Shown here in pieces: positions 1 through 6,691 of a stretch of 18,415 bases of DNA. The position numbers and the translations under genes are program-made. Under the pieces are notes generated by a model that worked only from the letters and a program-made list of their open reading frames with translations, had not been told where the DNA came from and ran no database searches. The stretch's first letter is position 1; every line of letters begins with the position of its first letter. Source of the stretch: Dehalococcoidia bacterium UBA6808 (GTDB taxonomy: Bacteria; Chloroflexota; Dehalococcoidia; GIF9; UBA5629); assembly GCA_002452695.1 (NCBI GenBank), contig DKFA01000013.1, positions 1-18,415 of the forward strand. Reading direction: 5' to 3'.

Positions 1-979
1 TGGTGATGCCGTCCTGCGTTTCTTTGATCGAGGACAGCGAGCGGCGTATCTCCATGATGAAGGCGGGGCCGAAGGCATCCTGCTGCTCTATCTGGAAGGC
101 CGTGTAGCCTGGCGTGTCCTCGGGCGTGAAGGGCTCGAGGTTGCCCAGGCCGGACATCGGGTTGAGCGCGGCGTCTTCCAGTATCTTGAGGCTGCAATCC
201 AGGTCGCACAGGGCGATGTAGAGCTGATCGGCCGCGCCCGTCAGGTTATCGGCGGCCAGCAGCGCCTGCGCCAGAGCGGCCTCCTCGGCCGCCCAGTTGT
301 AGGCCATCATGGCCGTCGAGTTGGCGTAATAGCCCGGGTAGCCGACTGACAGGCCGGCGTTGTCGGGAACATAACCTGGTTTGGTGGGACTTGTTTCTTT
401 ATACCAAGTACTGTCAGGAATAGTTGGATCCCATTTGTTATACGAAGGATCGTAAAAAGGGAAATCAGGATCCCCGTATGTATAATCGTTCCATTTATAA
501 TCCCAACGCAATCTTTCTACATACTCTACGCTCCAAATCCAAGCTGTATCGTCACTATTCCGGCGCTTATTATAATAATTTACATCATAAAACGTCGTCG
601 GGAACTGGGGCAGGCGCGGCACGGTCTGGTAGAGGTTGCTGAGCGTCTGCTGCACGCCGATGTTGGAGGCTTTGACGCTGAGCCGCTGCGAGGTGTCGTC
701 CAGACGGGCCAGTATCGCGCCCGCCTTAACGCGGTCGCCTTCTTTGACCAGCACTTCCTTGACGTCGCCAGGAGCGCCGAAATGCAGGTTGTAGGCTTCG
801 GGCATGTTGAGGTTGCCGTCCACCGACACGGTCACGTCCAGCTTGCCCTTCTGCACCTGCACGGTGCGCGTCCGGGTTGCGGCGGCTGTCCCGGTGGTGG
901 GTGCGGCGCACCCGGCTACAGACGTGAGCAGGAGGGCGGCCGGCATGATGAGTGAGAGGCCTTTGATCAAGTTTTTCAT
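1..979 (-). CDS. Lipoprotein membrane-fusion (HlyD/MacA-like) adaptor, 3' end outside window
   Basis: Periplasmic/extracytoplasmic adaptor of an efflux or export pump. The frame is open from the ATG at 979 to the window edge (326 codons seen). Residues 1-24 form a lipoprotein signal with lipobox SVAGC (Cys24). Residues 40-94 are a biotinyl-lipoyl-like domain with the classic pattern GDVKEVLVKEGDRVKAGAIL. The alpha-hairpin region should begin near residue 100. Instead of a plain coiled coil, residues 130-206 are a W/Y-rich stretch encoded by unusually AT-rich DNA, after which normal high-GC, Ala/Leu-rich helical sequence resumes. An alternative in-frame ATG lies at 994, but it sits just behind a small GCGG-AAAA-CCGC hairpin and would add five residues before the signal peptide, so I prefer 979. 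It lies 138 bp downstream of the histidine kinase, same strand, so it is likely a target of that two-component system. The pump genes would lie to the left. Family call is sound; the exact pump type is unknown. Confidence 0.8.
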   Translation of the reverse strand, partial: MKNLIKGLSLIMPAALLLTSVAGCAAPTTGTAAATRTRTVQVQKGKLDVTVSVDGNLNMPEAYNLHFGAPGDVKEVLVKEGDRVKAGAILARLDDTSQRLSVKASNIGVQQTLSNLYQTVPRLPQFPTTFYDVNYYNKRRNSDDTAWIWSVEYVERLRWDYKWNDYTYGDPDFPFYDPSYNKWDPTIPDSTWYKETSPTKPGYVPDNAGLSVGYPGYYANSTAMMAYNWAAEEAALAQALLAADNLTGAADQLYIALCDLDCSLKILEDAALNPMSGLGNLEPFTPEDTPGYTAFQIEQQDAFGPAFIMEIRRSLSSIKETQDGIT

Positions 980-1055
980 TTTCGGTTCTAACATCTTTGC
1001 GGTTTTCCGCGGTTATTATTCTAAAAAGTTAGCAGCCAGTTGTTAAGAAATTATT

Positions 1056-1099
1056 GATATTTAAATCCGGCACAAAACTTGTTTGATATTATAAATCCA
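1056..1099 (-). promoter_or_regulatory. Candidate response-regulator boxes upstream of the adaptor gene
   Basis: In the AT-rich gap between the kinase and the adaptor, the plus strand reads GATATTATAAATCCA at 1085-1099. A shorter relative, GATATTTAAATCC, lies at 1056-1068. The first matches 13 of 15 bases with GATAATATTAATCCA at 3373-3387, upstream of the response regulator. I infer a shared operator for that regulator. The region is AT-rich, so chance similarity is possible. Confidence 0.35.
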
Positions 1100-1117
1100 T
1101 TTTAAACATTTGCGAAA

Positions 1118-2614
1118 CTACTGCTCCGCGGCGGGCAGAGTGAAGGTAAAGGCGCTGCCCCTGCCCGGCTCGCTCTCGGCGATGATCGCGCCGTTGTGCG
1201 CTTCCACGAAATACCTGGCGATGGTCAGTCCCAGACCGGATCCGCCCGTGGCCCTGGCCCTGGACTTGTCCACGCGGTGGAAGCGTTCAAAGACCAGCGG
1301 CAGGTCCTCGGCCGGTATGCCTTCGCCCGTATCAATTACGCTGATTGATACGAAGCTGCCAGCCCTGTCCGCCCTGACGGTGATCCTGCCCCCGGGCAGC
1401 GTATGCGTGATGGCGTTGGCCAGCAGGTTGTGCAGGACCTGGCGGATGCGCTGCGTGTCGATTAGCACCGGCGGCAGGTCGTCCTTCAGCTCGATCGACA
1501 GTGTGATCTCCTTCTCGGCGGCCTTGGTTTTAACCGCGCTGACGGCCTGCGTGATCAGCTCGCCGGCGTTTTCCGGCTGCAGGAACAGCTTGAGCTGGCC
1601 CGCTTCAGCCAGGCTGAGCTCCTGCAGGTCGTGCACCAGCCGCGAGAGCAGCATGGTCTCGTCGTAAATTGTGCCGATGGTCTTCGCGTCGGCCTGCAGG
1701 ATGCCGTCGCGTATCCCTTCCAGGTAGCCCCTTACGTTGGTGAGGGGGCTGCGCAGCTCGTGGGCGATATCGGCCACCATATCGCGCCGCAGCTTCTCGT
1801 CACGCTCCAGGTCGGCGGCCATCAGGTTGAAGGTGGCGGCCAGCTCGCCGATCTCGCTTTTATCGTCGGCTTTGACCCGCTGGGAGAAGTCTCCCTTGCC
1901 CAGCCGGTGCGAGGCGGCAGTCAGCTCCTTGACCGGCGCCAGTATGCGGCGGGAGAGGAAGAAGGTCAGCGCGATGGCCACCACCACCGCCATCAGCGCG
2001 CCTATGAAGAAGTAGCGCCCGAGCTCGTTGGAGAGCAACTGCAATGTGTTCAGACTGACCTCGGACTGCTTGAGTGGCATGAGGAAAAGGTAGCCGGCCA
2101 GCTCTAGGTTGGAAGTATCGATGGGGGGCGGCTCGGGCGGCTTCGGCCCGTCTTTGTCTCCGCCCAACAGCAGGGTGGGAATTGGCATATCATAGCGAGG
2201 ACGGGCGTCGTCAGGCCTGCCGACGGACGGCCTGGGCTGTTCGATGGCTAGACCTTCCTTAGGGATGGTGATCGTGCGGCTGGAAAACTTGAGCGGGTCG
2301 AGCTCCTCACTGGTGGTGTTGTCCGAATCGGCGATGATCCTGCCCTGGTTGTCGGCCAGGATGATGCGGTAATTGAACTGCTCTCCCAGCTTGATGATCA
2401 CGGGCCGCACTCCGTCCCAGGTGCGACGGGTGGAATAATAATCAGCGATCATAAACTGGATGCGGCCGCTGACCATGCCCTCGACGCGCTGGCTGAACTG
2501 CCTGATGTGCTGGGTGGAGGCCTGCCACACGATTACGAAGACGGAGCCTCCCGTGAGCAGGATCCCCGCTGTGAAGGCCAGGACCAGGCGGAACTGCAGG
2601 CTATTTCTTCGCAT
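1118..2614 (-). CDS. HAMP-domain sensor histidine kinase
   Basis: Membrane sensor kinase of 498 aa that autophosphorylates and passes phosphate to the adjacent regulator. Seen in order: TM1 about residues 10-31; a roughly 170-residue external sensor region containing a Pro-rich segment (about 155-165); TM2 about 201-220; HAMP 221-273; HisKA with phospho-acceptor His285 in DIAHELRSPLTNVRGYLEG; N-box NLLANAITH from 397; G1 box DTGEG 428-432; F-box VFERFHR 441-447; G2 box GGSGLGL 457-463. All catalytic motifs are intact. The open frame extends 45 codons further upstream, but that part lies inside the regulator gene and reads as nonsense, so I chose the ATG at 2614 (MRRNSLQF). It overlaps the regulator's 3' end by 14 bp, which indicates translational coupling. 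BaeS/PhoR-like in architecture; the signal cannot be told from sequence, though the neighbouring adaptor suggests an envelope-stress or toxic-compound cue. Confidence 0.93.
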   Translation of the reverse strand: MRRNSLQFRLVLAFTAGILLTGGSVFVIVWQASTQHIRQFSQRVEGMVSGRIQFMIADYYSTRRTWDGVRPVIIKLGEQFNYRIILADNQGRIIADSDNTTSEELDPLKFSSRTITIPKEGLAIEQPRPSVGRPDDARPRYDMPIPTLLLGGDKDGPKPPEPPPIDTSNLELAGYLFLMPLKQSEVSLNTLQLLSNELGRYFFIGALMAVVVAIALTFFLSRRILAPVKELTAASHRLGKGDFSQRVKADDKSEIGELAATFNLMAADLERDEKLRRDMVADIAHELRSPLTNVRGYLEGIRDGILQADAKTIGTIYDETMLLSRLVHDLQELSLAEAGQLKLFLQPENAGELITQAVSAVKTKAAEKEITLSIELKDDLPPVLIDTQRIRQVLHNLLANAITHTLPGGRITVRADRAGSFVSISVIDTGEGIPAEDLPLVFERFHRVDKSRARATGGSGLGLTIARYFVEAHNGAIIAESEPGRGSAFTFTLPAAEQ

Positions 2615-3299
2615 CTTGCAGTTCTGCCAGCTTGTAGCCGGCGCCGTAAACCGTCTTGATGTACTCCGGACGCTTGGGGTTCGGTTCCAGCTTGCGGCGC
2701 AGGTTGAAGATGTGCACGTCGATGGCGCGGTCGAAGCCCTCGAAATCATAGCCGAAGGCCTTGTCGATCAGCTCCATGCGGTCGAATACCCTGCCCGGCT
2801 CCTTGAGGAACGCGGCCAGCAGTTTGAACTCAACGGCGGTCAGGTTGATCCTGCGGTCGTCCAGGTAGACCTCGCGCTTGAGGAAGTTCATCAACAGGTT
2901 GCCGTGTCTGATCTGCGCCGGCCCGCGCTCAGACGGCAGCCGCCGGAAGATGGCGCGCACGCGCGCCGCCAGCTCACCGGGGCTGAAAGGCTTGGTCACG
3001 TAATCATCGGCCCCCGTATCCAGTCCGTCCAGCTTGTCCTCGTCCCTGGTGCGGGCGGTCAGCATGATGATGGGCACGTCGGACTCCTCTCTCAGTATGC
3101 GACAGATCTCCATGCCGTCCAGCCCGGGCAGCATGAGGTCCAGCACGACGAGGTTGGGATTATTCTGCCTGAATTTGGCCACGGCCTCGCGGCCTTCGTA
3201 GGCGGTGATGACGTTATATCCATCGCGCTCGAGGTATAGCTTGACCAGGTCCACTGTCCTGGCGTCGTCATCTACGACGAGTATTGTTTTATTCGGCAT
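2601..3299 (-). CDS. OmpR/PhoB-family response regulator
   Basis: DNA-binding transcription regulator, 232 aa. The receiver domain is residues 1-120, with acidic pocket Asp10-Asp12, phosphorylation site Asp54 in VVLDLMLPG, switch Thr81 and Lys103 in VTKPF. The C-terminal winged-helix domain (about 128-226) ends with the typical YIKTVYGAGYKL wing. The frame can be extended 18 codons upstream, but MPNKTILVVDDD is the canonical family start. No strong Shine-Dalgarno is visible before either start. The kinase gene follows with a 14-bp overlap. Upstream is a 135-bp gap with TTAATA direct repeats spaced 11-12 bp, as expected for an OmpR-family operator, so autoregulation is likely. Family certain; regulon inferred. 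Confidence 0.95.
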   Translation of the reverse strand: MPNKTILVVDDDARTVDLVKLYLERDGYNVITAYEGREAVAKFRQNNPNLVVLDLMLPGLDGMEICRILREESDVPIIMLTARTRDEDKLDGLDTGADDYVTKPFSPGELAARVRAIFRRLPSERGPAQIRHGNLLMNFLKREVYLDDRRINLTAVEFKLLAAFLKEPGRVFDRMELIDKAFGYDFEGFDRAIDVHIFNLRRKLEPNPKRPEYIKTVYGAGYKLAELQDAKK

Positions 3300-3362
3300 C
3301 TTAATTAGAAGCGCCTGTGGTAATAGGTGGAGGCGCAAACTCTCACTATCCAAAGTAACAAA

Positions 3363-3395
3363 AGATTATTAAGATAATATTAATCCAGATATTAA
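3363..3395 (-). promoter_or_regulatory. Direct repeats upstream of the response regulator, candidate autoregulatory operator
   Basis: On the minus strand the motif TTAATA occurs three times in a row with 12- and 11-bp spacing, about 64 bp or more upstream of the regulator's ATG. The 11-bp-type spacing is what OmpR/PhoB-family dimers use on DNA. The central repeat is part of the 15-mer GATAATATTAATCCA (plus strand 3373-3387), which recurs in near-identical form upstream of the adaptor gene. Binding is inferred, not seen. Confidence 0.4.
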
Positions 3396-3415
3396 GCGCA
3401 GACTTACAGGAATGT

Positions 3416-3441
3416 GGCTTTTGATATTTGGAATTTAAGCC
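3416..3441 (-). repeat. CCAAAT-type tract with GGCTT/AAGCC arms at the 3' end of the homocitrate-synthase-like gene
   Basis: Directly at the stop codon the minus strand reads AAATTCCAAATATCAAA, flanked by 5-bp inverted arms GGCTT and AAGCC (3416-3420, 3437-3441). The core AATTCCAAATATC recurs almost exactly (AATTCCAATATC) behind the second permease gene at 12313, and a longer relative forms the end of the ArsA-like gene. No T-tract follows, so it is not a standard intrinsic terminator. Confidence 0.45.
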
Positions 3442-4676
3442 AGCGGTGTCAGGGTGAGCAACTGGCGCGCGATCTCCGGGTACTTGGCGATAAAGAGCAG
3501 TTCGTCCTCTACCAGCGGCATCTGGGCCTCAACGTTGGCATATCTGACCAGCTCGAGTATCTTGTGCGCTTCACTGGCATTGGCGAACGATATTTCCATT
3601 TTGCCCATGATATGGCTGAAGCCGGAGATGCCTGAGTACTCGCCGGAGCAGATCATGCGGCCGGTTTCCACCAGCTCGGGCTCGCCCCTGCCCAGTTCCT
3701 CGTAGTTGTAGAGCTCGTAGTTCTCGGGGTCTTTGAGCACGCCGTCGGCGTGTATGCCCGAAGCATGGGCAAAGGCGTTGTCGCCCACGCCCGGCAGGTT
3801 GATGGGAATAGGTACGCCGAAGGCGTAGCTGGCATATTTGGCCAGCTTGTAGGCCTTGTTCAAGACGATGGGACGTCCGAACTTGTATTTGCCGGCGAAG
3901 CCCTTGGACTTGGAGATAGCCAGCACGCAAGAGAGCAGGTCGGCATTGCCGGCCCTCTCGCCGATGCCGTTGATGGTGGTATTGATGTAGGCGTCCTGAC
4001 CAGCATCGACAGCCGCTTTAGCGCCCGCCACTGAGTTGGCCACCGCCATACCCAGGTCGCCATGGCAGTGAATTTCAATCGGTATTGGTACGGATTCGGC
4101 TATCTGGCTGATCGTTTTGTAAATGGTGAAGGGATCGTCGTAGCCCAGCGTGTCGCAGTAGCGGAAACGATCGGCCCCTGCATCTTTGGCCTCTTTGGCG
4201 AAATCGATGAGGAATTTATTGTCCGTACGCGAGGCGTCCTCGGCGTTGACGCCCAGCGCTTTGGCGCCGGCCTTTTTAGCTGTTTTAACGGCATTGACCA
4301 TCTGCTCAAGTATGTCGGTGCGAGACTTGCGTCCCTTGAATTTACCCTGTATCATCTGGTCGGAGGTCGATATGGAGATGTTAAGGTATTCGATTTCGGG
4401 CACCATCTCGTAGGTCTTCTCTACGTCTTCCTGCGTGGCCCTGATCCAGCCGCTCAGGCGGATGGGTTTGAGCACGCCCATTTTGGCCAGCTTCAGGTTA
4501 GAGCGCAGATAGTTGGTCTCATGGGTGGTGGTGGGGAAACCGAACTCCGATTGGAACACCCCGAACTCGTTGAGGTACATGTTGATCATGGTCTTCTGGA
4601 GCTTGGAGAGGCTCAGCCTGGCAGTCTGCACCCCATCCCTGTTGGTGACATCGATGAAATATATCTTTCCTGCCAT
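3435..4676 (-). CDS. Homocitrate synthase-like / possible Re-citrate synthase (HMGL/DRE-TIM family)
   Basis: Cytosolic acyl-CoA-dependent Claisen condensing enzyme, 413 aa. The TIM-barrel starts at the variant signature DVTNRDGVQ (residues 9-17; Arg13-Asp14 match the catalytic RDG). The metal-binding HxH is IHCHGDLGM (His203, His205). GIGERAGNA (237-245) and AFAHASGIHADG (301-312) are the conserved features of NifV/homocitrate-synthase-type members. The C-terminal part lacks the roughly 130-residue leucine-feedback domain of LeuA. ATG at 4676 (MAGKIYFID) is chosen over 37 upstream codons that look random. No nif, lys or leu genes are nearby, so the 2-oxo-acid substrate is open. Relatives with the 'DVTNRDGVQ' start are, as I remember, annotated homocitrate synthase in Dehalococcoidia, and a Re-type citrate synthase (oxaloacetate substrate) is known from that group. 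Family sure; substrate unsure. A CCAAAT-type tract overlaps the stop codon. Confidence 0.85.
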   Translation of the reverse strand: MAGKIYFIDVTNRDGVQTARLSLSKLQKTMINMYLNEFGVFQSEFGFPTTTHETNYLRSNLKLAKMGVLKPIRLSGWIRATQEDVEKTYEMVPEIEYLNISISTSDQMIQGKFKGRKSRTDILEQMVNAVKTAKKAGAKALGVNAEDASRTDNKFLIDFAKEAKDAGADRFRYCDTLGYDDPFTIYKTISQIAESVPIPIEIHCHGDLGMAVANSVAGAKAAVDAGQDAYINTTINGIGERAGNADLLSCVLAISKSKGFAGKYKFGRPIVLNKAYKLAKYASYAFGVPIPINLPGVGDNAFAHASGIHADGVLKDPENYELYNYEELGRGEPELVETGRMICSGEYSGISGFSHIMGKMEISFANASEAHKILELVRYANVEAQMPLVEDELLFIAKYPEIARQLLTLTPLA

Positions 4677-4709
4677 TTTCGTTATCTGCGTGTTATAAAT
4701 TAAAACATT

Positions 4710-4718
4710 ATTATAGCA
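4710..4718 (-). promoter_or_regulatory. Extended -10 promoter for the homocitrate-synthase-like gene
   Basis: The minus strand reads TGCTATAAT: a perfect TATAAT -10 (4710-4715) with a TGn extension, about 33 bp upstream of the ATG at 4676. No good -35 is seen, which an extended -10 can tolerate. The expected 5' leader is about 27 nt. The gene therefore probably has its own transcript, separate from the remnant gene upstream. Confidence 0.45.
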
Positions 4719-4722
4719 TTGT

Positions 4723-5125
4723 TCATGCGATAGGAATAAATATGCAGCGTGCCGGCCCGGGCGCAGCCCTGAAATAGTAGCACGCATTGGGGTAGAGGCC
4801 GTCTACCTGAATGCTGAAAGGGCAGGTGTTATACAGGGTCATCTGGCTGGTGGTCCTGCCGAAGCCGGTGGTATTGCCGAATTCGAACCAGACGATTACG
4901 CTCTGGTAAGGCCCCCATGCCGTCAAGGTAGCCGTGCAGTATGGCGGAACTGGTGGTCACATCGGAAGCTGTGCTGGTCTGCACTGCTATGGGGGCGCCG
5001 GGCATGGAATATACGGCGGCGGGGTTCCGGTCAGAGGCCGGCAGAGACTTGACGGCCAGGGCAGGAGCTGCGGCTATCACTACCATCACCAGGGCCAAAA
5101 ATAGGGCGGCTAACCTTCGAAACAT
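4723..5125 (-). pseudogene. Frameshifted secreted Fn3-like domain protein
   Basis: The gene starts at ATG 5125 behind a good GGAGG and encodes a clear signal peptide (FRRLAALFLALVMVVIAAAPALA). It continues into STASDVTTSSAILHGYLDGMG, the opening of a fibronectin-type-III-like surface domain. Within codons for GA-Y-Q the frame breaks. The minus strand has GCCTTACCAG where GCCTACCAG would keep the frame (extra T at 4908/4909). The next frame continues the domain perfectly (SVIVWFEFGNTTGFG, then GLYPNACYYFRA). It then stops about 15-20 residues before such a domain normally ends. It lies 36 bp downstream of the I42 inhibitor gene, probably in the same transcript. Either a decaying gene or a one-base sequencing/assembly error; the early end favours decay. 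Confidence 0.7.
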
Positions 5126-5161
5126 AGGGGCCTCCACGGTGTTATTTATATGTCCGCGGCG

Positions 5162-5563
5162 TTATTTTATCGTGACGTTAAAGGTGATGGTCTTATCGGA
5201 AGCCGTGCTTTCCCAGGACCTTTTGTAGGTCATTTTAATTGTGGTGGAGCCGGCTTTGAGCGCTTTGAAGAGGAACTGGTGGGTGCCGCCTGCGCCTATC
5301 CTGTCGGTCTGGGGCGCGATATACTTGCTGGAGAGGAGCTCCAGGTAGGCCTTGTCGTAGACTTCGTTCTTGTTCCAGCTATAACCGGTCGTCTCGTTGC
5401 CGGCCAGGCTGATCTCGAATTGCTCGCCGACAGCGGCCTGGATGGAAGTGCTCGTCTCGTTATATTGCTTGACTTCCTTGCTGGAAAATCCCTGCTGCCC
5501 GCAGGCCGGGAGAAGCATTGCCAGTGCAACACAGAGGCAAAGCGCTGAGATGGTCTTTTTCAT
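5162..5563 (-). CDS. Chagasin-family (I42) cysteine-protease inhibitor lipoprotein
   Basis: Predicted lipid-anchored inhibitor of papain-like cysteine proteases, 133 aa. Residues 1-21 are a lipoprotein signal with lipobox LLPAC (Cys21). The mature part shows the three inhibitory loops of the I42 family: NETTGY (56-61, family NPTTGY), GAGG before a hydrophobic strand (90-99, family GxGG), and YKRSWE (113-118, family RPW-type loop with Arg115 and Trp117). Length and all-beta pattern fit a chagasin fold. ATG 5563 is chosen because a perfect AAGGAGG (5570-5576) precedes it by six bases; 21 extra upstream codons are not convincing. It is followed by the Fn3-like remnant and lies divergent to a TPR lipoprotein. 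In free-living bacteria such inhibitors are thought to guard against own or foreign cysteine proteases; the target here is unknown. Confidence 0.88.
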   Translation of the reverse strand: MKKTISALCLCVALAMLLPACGQQGFSSKEVKQYNETSTSIQAAVGEQFEISLAGNETTGYSWNKNEVYDKAYLELLSSKYIAPQTDRIGAGGTHQFLFKALKAGSTTIKMTYKRSWESTASDKTITFNVTIK

Positions 5564-5699
5564 GGTCAACCTCCTTATATTCCGGCGCAACATGTCCGCC
5601 CTTTCGATATTAACGAACAATAACATGATACATTATTCCTGCATGATGCCGTCAATGACCGCCCTATGGCAAGGGCCGTTCGGCAGGCGCAGGTGAAAA

Positions 5700-5729
5700 T
5701 TGTACTGCTCCTCCATACGGTGCTAAAAT
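5700..5729 (+). promoter_or_regulatory. Sigma70-type promoter of the TPR lipoprotein gene
   Basis: TTGTAC (5700-5705), an 18-bp spacer, then TGCTAAAAT: a -10 TAAAAT at 5724-5729 with the TGn extension. The start site would fall near 5736, giving a leader of about 55 nt before the ATG at 5791, which has AAGGA about 12 nt upstream. Confidence 0.4.
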
Positions 5730-5790
5730 TGCGGGCAGGCCGTCGTTTACACGGACAGCCGGTAACTAAAATAAGGATAATTCAAGTACC

Positions 5791-6618
5791 ATGCGAAATA
5801 ATATCAACAGACTGCTGACGGCCGGGCTGCTCCTGCTGCTGGCCGTATCCATGATTGCCTGCCAGTCCGGTTCTAAAGCTTATCCCAGCTCCAGTCAAGA
5901 GGCGATTCAGCTTAATGAAAGGGGCATGATGATGTATGAGCAGGGCGCTTACGATAAGGCCGTGCTGAGCTTCGACAGGGCGCTGGAGTTGGACCCCAAT
6001 AACGCGGCCATCCTTTTCAACAAGGGGCAGGCGCTGGACGGGATGAAGAAGTTCGACGAGGCTATCGAAAGCTATAACAAGGCGATTGCTGCCGACCCGG
6101 GTTTTGCCGAGGCCTGGTGCAGCAAAGGGGTATCGTATTATGACCTGGGGAAATACGACCAGGCGCTGGAAAGCCTGGACAAGGCGCTGTCGATAGATAA
6201 GAACCTGGCCAGGGCCTGGTACAACAAGGGCCTGATCTATCTCGACCAGAAAAAGTACCCCGAAGCGGCGGCGGCACTGGACAAGGCCACCAGCCTGGAC
6301 CCGGGCAATGATGAATGGTGGGCCATGAAGGCCAACGCCGAAAACGTGGCCAACCAGTACGAGAACGCATTGCGTTCGGCGGACAAGGCCATCTCATTGA
6401 ACAGGAACAACTCCAAAGGCTGGGGCTATAAGGCTAAGGCGCTGCACGGGTTGAGGCGCTATGAAGAGGCGCTGGTTGCCTATGACAAGGCGCTCGGCCT
6501 GGATCCGGACAATCCGGCCTACTGGTATTCCAAGGGCCTGACGCTGGAGACAATGCAGCGCGTGGACGAAGCTAAAAAATGCTACGACAAGGCGCGGTCG
6601 CTGGGTTATACGTTCTGA
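5791..6618 (+). CDS. Lipoprotein with seven tandem TPRs
   Basis: Surface- or membrane-anchored protein-interaction scaffold, 275 aa. Residues 1-24 are a lipoprotein signal (lipobox SMIAC, Cys24). From residue 37 to 274 the protein is exactly seven 34-residue TPR units (238 residues). They show the usual W/Y-x-x-K-G at helix A and YDKALxLDPxN at the helix B end, for example at 95-103, 129-137 and 231-239. The repeats are of the canonical superhelical type, often found in proteins that hold a peptide partner. No enzymatic domain is present. It lies divergent to the I42 inhibitor gene and upstream of the acetyltransferase/M20 pair; a functional link is not evident. The binding partner is unknown. 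Confidence 0.9.
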   Translation: MRNNINRLLTAGLLLLLAVSMIACQSGSKAYPSSSQEAIQLNERGMMMYEQGAYDKAVLSFDRALELDPNNAAILFNKGQALDGMKKFDEAIESYNKAIAADPGFAEAWCSKGVSYYDLGKYDQALESLDKALSIDKNLARAWYNKGLIYLDQKKYPEAAAALDKATSLDPGNDEWWAMKANAENVANQYENALRSADKAISLNRNNSKGWGYKAKALHGLRRYEEALVAYDKALGLDPDNPAYWYSKGLTLETMQRVDEAKKCYDKARSLGYTF

Positions 6619-6620
6619 TT

Positions 6621-6643
6621 GCAGCCCTAATTTATGAGGCTGC
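6621..6643 (+). terminator. Weak stem-loop after the TPR gene
   Basis: GCAGCC, an 11-base loop, then GGCTGC lies two bases behind the TPR stop codon. A short T-rich stretch (ACTTTTATT) begins only about eight bases later, so at best it is a weak or attenuating terminator. Confidence 0.25.
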
Positions 6644-6691
6644 CGCTATCACTTTTATTGCATATCGTGTTACCCTGTAACTGGAGGATTT

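Noticed and set aside
424..642. Small plus-strand ORF in the AT-rich segment
   Set aside because: It is opposite the continuous adaptor frame, has no ribosome-binding site and mixes two compositions, as expected for a shadow of the insert border.
1110..2107. Plus-strand frames inside the kinase gene
   Set aside because: Low-complexity Ser/Ala/Leu-rich or Gln/His/Gly-rich shadow translations opposite an intact histidine kinase.
2615..2749. 45-codon N-terminal extension of the histidine kinase
   Set aside because: It lies inside the regulator's winged-helix coding sequence and reads as a Ser/Thr-rich shadow; MRRNSLQF followed by TM1 is the natural start.
2460..3239. 259-codon plus-strand frame across the kinase/regulator junction
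   Set aside because: Shadow of the strongly supported response regulator and kinase on the other strand, no ribosome-binding site and no family features.
4062..4703. 213-codon plus-strand frame opposite the homocitrate-synthase-like gene
   Set aside because: Antisense to conserved HxH and GIGERAGNA coding sequence; no start signal and no motif.
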